From: DASUZB01 sp036377075
GTDB lineage: Bacteria > Actinomycetota > CALGFH01
Assembly: GCA_036377075.1 (NCBI GenBank)
Contig: DASUZB010000315.1
Span: 6,192-70,191, forward strand
Reading direction: 5' to 3'
DNA: 64,000 nt
In this document: piece after piece, positions 59,366 through 64,000 of the stretch
Layout: each line of letters opens with the position of its first letter
Numbering within the stretch: the first letter of the stretch is position 1
The notes under the pieces: generated by a model
The model's input: only the letters and a program-made list of their open reading frames with translations
Databases searched by the model: none
Told to the model about the DNA's origin: nothing
Made by a program: the position numbers and the translations under genes

Positions 59366-62300
59366 TCAGGCGGTGGCGTCGGCCAGCCAGGTGTCGGCTT
59401 CGGTGGCCAGTGGCCGGGCGCCGAGGCTGGCGAAGATCGCCTGGGCGGCGCGGAGCTTGGACGGTGCCGCTGGCCGGTCGAGGCGCAGCAGGCAGCGCGC
59501 GCCGCCGAGCAGGGCTTGGCCGTGCTCCAGGGCGTGCCCGTACTCCGCCCAGCGGTGCTCGGCCTGGTGGTAGAGCCGGACGGCTTCCTGCAGTGCGCCG
59601 CGGGCTTCGGCAAGGACCGCGGCGGAGGTAAGGGTGGCGTGGCGGTGGCGCGCCGGGGCGGCGCGGGTGTGTTCGACAAGTTCCTGGGCCAGGGTCGGCT
59701 TGCCGGCGGTCACGCACAGCCGGGTCAGGTCGGCGAGGTGCTGCGCGCGGTACCAGTGGCCGCCGCCGCGGTCGCGGGTCAGCGACTGTAGTTCGGCGAC
59801 CAGGCGCAGGGTGGCTGCCGGCCTGCCGGCGGCCTGCTCGACCAGCGCGGCGGCGGCGAGGGCGGGGACCAGAACCTGGAGGTCGTCGATCTTGCGGGCG
59901 GCGGGCAGGACCTCCCGGATGAGGGTGCGGGCGGCGGCGAGCTGGCCCCGGAACAGCAGGACGTGGCCCTGCTGGACCTGAGCCCAGACGGCGACGTAGC
60001 GGCCGCCGTCGGCGCGGTCGTGCGCGACCACCTGGTCGGCGAGGTGCATGACCTGGTCCCATTGGCCGAGGTCGAACAGGGGTCCGAGGCTGGTGGTCCG
60101 CAGCCACATGGTGGCCTCGCCGAGCCCGCGGTGGTCGGCGAACTCGGTGCCGGCACGGACGGCCTCGACCGCGGCCGCCGGGCCCTCGGTCAACCAGACC
60201 GGCTCGACCATGTTGTTGTGGACCACGGCGGTGTCGAAGCCGGCGCCGGTCTCCAGGCCGATCTGGAGGGCTTCGCGGAGGTCGTCGAGGGCGTCGCGGT
60301 CGCCGAGGTCACAGCGCGCCATGCCGCGCGCGTCGAGGGCGCGCAGCCTCTGCTCGGGGACGCCGCCGAGCCGGTCGGCGAGGGCGAGCGCCTTGTCGGC
60401 CCAGGCGAGCGCGTCCTGTGGGTGTCCGGACATGACCTGGCCGGCGGCCATCTGGGCGTAGGCGGAGCAGAGGTCCTTGCCCGGCTGGTGCCGTTCCAGC
60501 AGCTCGATGCCCATGGTCAGCGCTTCCCTGGCGCGCTGGGTCTCGCCCTGGTTCCAGAGCACGGCGCAGAGCCTGTCGAGGGCCGCACCTTGGCCGAGGT
60601 GGTCACCGTTCCGGGCGAAGGCGGTGATCGCGGCCTCGTAGCCAAGCGCGGCCTCGGCCAACCTGCCGGACTGGAAGGTCGCCCTGGCGGCCTTGGCGAG
60701 CAGGCCGGCGCGTTCGCGGTGGTCGGGTGGGCACAGCTCGAGGGCTTGTTGGTAGTAGGCCTGGGCGCTGGCGACGTCGAGGGCGAGGGCGCGGTCGCCG
60801 GCGAGGGTGAGGAAGCGGCGCGCGGGTTGCTCGAGCTCACCGAGCTGCTCGCTCGACCCCCCGGTGGCGCGGGTCAGGACCAGGGCCTGGCGGTAGTGGT
60901 GGGCGATGACCTCGGCGTGGTCGGCGACGCGCTCGGGGGCGACGTCCTGGAGCCATTCGGCGGCCGCCCGGTGCCTGCGGGCGCGGCCGGCCCGTGGGAC
61001 CTGCCGGTAGGCCACGTCCTTGAACAACGCGTGCCCGAAGGCGTACTCGGCCTGGTCGGCGACTGTCGAGGGGCGGACCGGCCGGACCAGGTGGGTGCGC
61101 TCCAGCTCGCGCAGCTCGGCCTTGATGGTGTGCTCGTCGCACCCGCCCATGGCGGCGAGCGCCCCCGACCAGAAGACCTTGCCGAAGACGGAGGCGTCCT
61201 GGACCAGCGCCTTGCGGTTGGGCGCCAGGGTGTCGATGCGCGCGGCGATCACGGCGTGGAGCGTCTCGGGGACGGCCATCTCCGCTTCAGGGGCCAGGTG
61301 CAGGGTGTGGCCGCGTTGCACCAGCAGCCGCTGCTCGGTGAGCAGCCGCACGAACTCCTCGGCGTACAGCGGGTTGCCTTCGGCGCGTTCGAGCAGCAGC
61401 GACTGGACCTCGGCCGGGAGCACCGGCTGGCCGAGCATGGCGGCCACCAGTCCGGCGGTCTCCTCGTCGTTGAGCGGCGGCAGGGTGACCGTGGTGGCGT
61501 TGGGCTGCTCCTTGCCCCAGCCTGCGTGCCGCTCGAAGACCTCGGGGCGTGCCGTGGTCACGACCAGCAGGTCGACACCGGTCGACGTGGCGACCAGGTC
61601 CTGGAGGAAGTCGATCAGCGCCGGGTCGGCCCACTGCAGGTCCTCGACCACGCAGACGAGTGGGCTGGTGGCGGCGACCGCCTCGAGGAAGCGCCGCCAT
61701 GCCGTGAACGACTCGTTGCGGTCGGCCCTTGCGGCCTCGTCGGTGGCAAGCCCGACCAAGGGGGCCAGGCGGGCCTTGAGCCACTCGCGCTCGGCCGGGT
61801 CGTCGACGACCGCCTCGACCGCCGCGGCGATCTTGGCGGCGACCTCCTCAGGGAGGTCGGATTCGAGGATGCCGGCCTGGTCCTTGATGATCTCGCCGAG
61901 CGCCCAGAAGGTGACGCCCTCCCCGTAGGGCGGGCAGTGGGCCTGGCGCCACCAGACCAGCCGCTCGTCCGCGTCGACGTGGCGCAGCAGCTCGTGGACC
62001 AGGCGGCTCTTGCCGACGCCGGGTTCGCCGGTGACGGTGACGAGCTGGACCGCGTGCTCGCCGAGGACCTGCCGGTAGTGCCGGCGCAGCAGCTCGAGCT
62101 CCTCCTCGCGGCCGACGAACGGGGTGACGGGCTGGGGGTCGAGGTCGACGCCGAGGCGGCTGCGTGTGCCGGTCGCACGCCAGATCGGCAGGGGCTCGGC
62201 CTTGCCCTTGACGCGGACGGCGTCGAGCTGCTGGTAGTCGAACAGGGTCCTGGTCGCCCGCCAGGTGGGCTCGCCGACCACCACCCCGCCGACCGGTGCG

Positions 62301-62815
62301 ACACCCTGGAGGCGCGAGGCGGTGTTGACGACGTCGCCGACGACCGTCTCGGTCTGGTGGTCGCGTCCGACGGTGACCAGCGCCTCCCCGGTGTTCACGC
62401 CGATCCGGACCTGCAGCGCAAGCGCCGGGTTGGCATGGTTCAGCTCGGTGATGGCCTGCAGCATGCGCAGGGCGCAGCGCACGGCACGCTCGGGGTCGTC
62501 CTCGTGGGCAACGGGTGCGCCGAACACGGCCATCACCGCGTCGCCGATGAACTTGTCGAGCGTGCCGCCGAGCCGTTCGATCTCGCGGCGCAGGCGGACG
62601 TGGTAGGGGCGCAGCATGGCGCCGACGTCCTCCGGGTCGGCCCGGTCGGAACGTGCGGTGAAGCCGACCAGGTCGCAGAAGAGCACCGTGATGACCTTGC
62701 GTTCCTCACCCGACGGTCGCCGCACCTCGGGGAGGGCCGCGCCGCAGGCGCCGCAGAACCGGAAGCCCTGTGGGTTCTGGGCGCCGCAGTTGGTGCAGGT
62801 CGGCACGGCGCTCAC
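59366..62815 (-). CDS. Zinc-ribbon / class III cyclase / AAA ATPase / TPR signalling protein
   Basis: 1149 residues. Zinc ribbon at about 7-24 (CTNCGAQNPQGFRFCGACG); cyclase domain ~40-225 with metal Asp in LFCDLVGFTARSD, KFIGDAVMAVFG, VRIGVNTGEAL and GDVVNTASRLQ; an STAND/AAA-type ATPase from ~240 with Walker A GEPGVGKSRL and Walker B VCVVEDLQWADPALIDFLQD; then ~500 residues of TPR-like helices. Likely makes cAMP (or cGMP) under control of the NTPase/TPR sensor. GTG start overlaps the cNMP-binding protein's stop (GTGA), pairing producer and receptor. Confidence 0.9.
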   Translation of the reverse strand: MSAVPTCTNCGAQNPQGFRFCGACGAALPEVRRPSGEERKVITVLFCDLVGFTARSDRADPEDVGAMLRPYHVRLRREIERLGGTLDKFIGDAVMAVFGAPVAHEDDPERAVRCALRMLQAITELNHANPALALQVRIGVNTGEALVTVGRDHQTETVVGDVVNTASRLQGVAPVGGVVVGEPTWRATRTLFDYQQLDAVRVKGKAEPLPIWRATGTRSRLGVDLDPQPVTPFVGREEELELLRRHYRQVLGEHAVQLVTVTGEPGVGKSRLVHELLRHVDADERLVWWRQAHCPPYGEGVTFWALGEIIKDQAGILESDLPEEVAAKIAAAVEAVVDDPAEREWLKARLAPLVGLATDEAARADRNESFTAWRRFLEAVAATSPLVCVVEDLQWADPALIDFLQDLVATSTGVDLLVVTTARPEVFERHAGWGKEQPNATTVTLPPLNDEETAGLVAAMLGQPVLPAEVQSLLLERAEGNPLYAEEFVRLLTEQRLLVQRGHTLHLAPEAEMAVPETLHAVIAARIDTLAPNRKALVQDASVFGKVFWSGALAAMGGCDEHTIKAELRELERTHLVRPVRPSTVADQAEYAFGHALFKDVAYRQVPRAGRARRHRAAAEWLQDVAPERVADHAEVIAHHYRQALVLTRATGGSSEQLGELEQPARRFLTLAGDRALALDVASAQAYYQQALELCPPDHRERAGLLAKAARATFQSGRLAEAALGYEAAITAFARNGDHLGQGAALDRLCAVLWNQGETQRAREALTMGIELLERHQPGKDLCSAYAQMAAGQVMSGHPQDALAWADKALALADRLGGVPEQRLRALDARGMARCDLGDRDALDDLREALQIGLETGAGFDTAVVHNNMVEPVWLTEGPAAAVEAVRAGTEFADHRGLGEATMWLRTTSLGPLFDLGQWDQVMHLADQVVAHDRADGGRYVAVWAQVQQGHVLLFRGQLAAARTLIREVLPAARKIDDLQVLVPALAAAALVEQAAGRPAATLRLVAELQSLTRDRGGGHWYRAQHLADLTRLCVTAGKPTLAQELVEHTRAAPARHRHATLTSAAVLAEARGALQEAVRLYHQAEHRWAEYGHALEHGQALLGGARCLLRLDRPAAPSKLRAAQAIFASLGARPLATEADTWLADATA

Positions 62816-63819
62816 TCGGTCACGGGTCCACCTTGGACGTTTGGCGTGCGGCGGCCCCTGGCGACCTCGTGGAGCGCGGCGTGGTCGACCTGGTCGCCGG
62901 GGACGACGGCGACCCTGCAGGGGGTGACGGCGCGCAGCGTCGCGGTGCGGCGGCCGTGGTCGAGCAGGGCCATCTCGCCGAGGATGGCGCCGGGGCCGAC
63001 CTCGGCGACGACCTCGCCGTCGGTCACCACCTCGAGCACGCCGTCGAACAGCAGGAACAGCTCGTCGCCAGGCTGCCCCTGCTCGACCAGGTGCTCGCCG
63101 CGGGCGAGGCGGCGGAACGGCGGCTTGGCGCCGATGATGGTGCGCGACAGCTCCCGTTCCAGCGCGGACTCCACCGCGGTCACGATCGCCGGGGACTCCT
63201 CGTCGCCCCAGGGCGTCTTGCGCGCGAAGGCCTCGCGGAACCAGGTCTCGAAGTCGATGAAGCCGGTCTTGGCGACCAGCTTGCCGTCGTGGTCGTAGAT
63301 CCAGTGCCTGGGGAACGGGCTCGCGCCGACGACCTCGAAGTCGGACGACCCGTCGGCGTAGATCGTCAGCGCCAGGGTCGACCAGGCGGTCGGCGCGGCG
63401 ATGCGGACGTACGGCTTGGCGGAGACCGGGCGGGGCATCGGGACCCCGGTCCGGCCCCCGACGGTCTGCACGAAGCGCACCGAGTCCTCGCGGACCTCAG
63501 GGTCGGGGCGCAGGTCGGGGAAGGGCACGCCGGCGAAGACCATGCCGGTGGGGCCGAGCCGCACGGTGGTCGCCCCGATGTGGCCGCCGCCGGCGTGGCC
63601 GTAGCGGACGATGCGGCCGTCCTCGACCTCGGTCCAGGCGCGGAGGTCGTTGACGAAGCGGGCGGCGTCCGTGGCGACCAGCTCCTCGACGTTCTCGACC
63701 GTCTCGGGCGGCGGCTGGTCGTAGTGGGCGATGCCCATGTCGAAGGCCAGCCGGTTGAGGCCTTCGACGGCGCCGAGCGGTATCCACGAGACGGACGTGA
63801 CCGAGGATGTCAGGCGCAT
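62812..63819 (-). CDS. Cyclic-nucleotide-binding protein with a novel N-terminal domain
   Basis: 335 residues from ATG 63819 (AAGGGGCGG upstream). C-terminal ~100 residues are a cNMP-binding beta-barrel: RLARGEHLVEQGQPGDELFL, VVAEVGPGAILGEMALLDHG and RRTATLRAVTPCRVAVV with the phosphate-binding Glu and Arg. The N-terminal ~215 residues (SVSWIPLGAVEGLNRLAFDM; VEDGRIVRYGHAGGGHIGAT; ASPFPRHWIYDHDGKLVAKT) are well-formed protein but match no domain I can name. No DNA-binding HTH is present, so it is not a CRP regulator. Translated together with the cyclase. Confidence 0.85.
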   Translation of the reverse strand: MRLTSSVTSVSWIPLGAVEGLNRLAFDMGIAHYDQPPPETVENVEELVATDAARFVNDLRAWTEVEDGRIVRYGHAGGGHIGATTVRLGPTGMVFAGVPFPDLRPDPEVREDSVRFVQTVGGRTGVPMPRPVSAKPYVRIAAPTAWSTLALTIYADGSSDFEVVGASPFPRHWIYDHDGKLVAKTGFIDFETWFREAFARKTPWGDEESPAIVTAVESALERELSRTIIGAKPPFRRLARGEHLVEQGQPGDELFLLFDGVLEVVTDGEVVAEVGPGAILGEMALLDHGRRTATLRAVTPCRVAVVPGDQVDHAALHEVARGRRTPNVQGGPVTE

Positions 63820-63939
63820 GGCACCGCCCCTTCCAGTGACAGCGTTCGGGTTGGCCGGCCAACCCGATCGGCAGGTGGGATTCTGCCAGCTCGGGCCTGG
63901 CCGGGCCACGGCCCTACCTCGGCGGGGTGTTCAAGGCGG

Positions 63940-63961
63940 TGGTCGCCCCGCGGGGCGACCA
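63940..63961. promoter_or_regulatory. 22-bp perfect palindrome
   Basis: Arms TGGTCGCCCCG and CGGGGCGACCA abut with no loop. It lies ~120 bp upstream of the cNMP-binding gene start; an operator is possible. Otherwise 63820-64000 shows no gene. Confidence 0.4.
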
Positions 63962-64000
63962 GGGCCGTGACCGCGGTCGTGACGGCGGCGGGCCCGGCGG

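Noticed and set aside
59963..63298. 1111-codon plus-strand frame opposite the cyclase genes
   Set aside because: Low-complexity Gly/Ala/Val/Asp composition and no motif, while the minus strand encodes complete cyclase and cNMP-binding domains.

Overview
The window is very GC-rich (roughly 75% by eye), gene-dense DNA from a member of the Actinomycetota. Evidence: a WhiB regulator, the mtrA-mtrB-lpqB block, an F420 pathway with an FbiB-type CofE-nitroreductase fusion, the Actinobacteria-type secA neighbourhood (comF-like, long hpf, NarL-type regulator, Rv3235-like protein), many GTG/TTG starts, and -10 elements placed 6 nt before start codons (leaderless mRNAs). I cannot name the genus. No tRNA, rRNA, CRISPR array, phage or intact insertion sequence was seen.

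Layout. 1-5124: end of a Wzt-like ABC exporter gene, three overlapping GT4 glycosyltransferases and a sugar-nucleotide pyrophosphorylase (polysaccharide export). 5143-8714: DUF3105 membrane protein, an amino-acid permease relic, and fbiB/fbiA of F420 synthesis. 8787-10354: ECF sigma factor with a DUF5667 membrane partner. 10633-24177: WhiB, a large membrane GT2 enzyme, a DUF5719 protein, a zinc metallopeptidase, a zinc-ribbon protein, phosphomannomutase, Trm112-like protein, a SIS-type sugar-phosphate isomerase, purine nucleoside phosphorylase, a sensorless histidine kinase and ahcY. 24338-32417: small membrane protein, PEBP lipoprotein, RDD and SpoIIM membrane proteins, and a DUF58-MoxR-DUF4350-DUF4129-membrane protein operon. 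32623-42969: mtrA, mtrB, lpqB, comF-like, hpf, a NarL-type regulator, a ROK kinase and secA. From memory, this order closely follows the Mycobacterium tuberculosis Rv3264c-Rv3235 stretch, so the backbone is old and vertically inherited.

43029-46481 is a decaying interval: a DHFR-like gene with its middle missing, an epimerase fused in frame to the sigma-4 part of an ECF41 (SigJ-type) factor under an ECF41-type promoter, an Rv3235-like gene, a DMT transporter and a frameshifted monooxygenase remnant. 46482-55608 is a Tad/Flp pilus locus led by a LysM membrane protein, an LSm-like protein and a small HTH protein, then SAF/CpaB, CpaE-like, CpaF, TadB, TadC, a tiny pilin candidate, two TadE-like proteins and a TadG-like protein. 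55645-59224 holds a patatin-like lipase overlapping a PlsC-type acyltransferase, then a Tat-exported flavin amine oxidase. 59366-63819 (minus strand) is a two-gene cyclic-nucleotide unit: a zinc-ribbon/class III cyclase/ATPase/TPR protein and a cNMP-binding protein.

Most notable signals: (1) a 76-bp palindrome-ended repeat inserted in frame in protein genes (Wzt-like tail, twice in tandem inside FbiB, and a shrunken copy that supplies the stop codon of the isomerase gene), resembling in logic the Rickettsia palindromic elements; (2) the epimerase-ECF41 chimera behind its own ECF41-type promoter; (3) a promoter feeding a nested hairpin leader at 17916-18009; (4) four TTGC/TTGG words spaced exactly 10 bp upstream of the Rv3235-like gene; (5) a recurring leaderless promoter layout.
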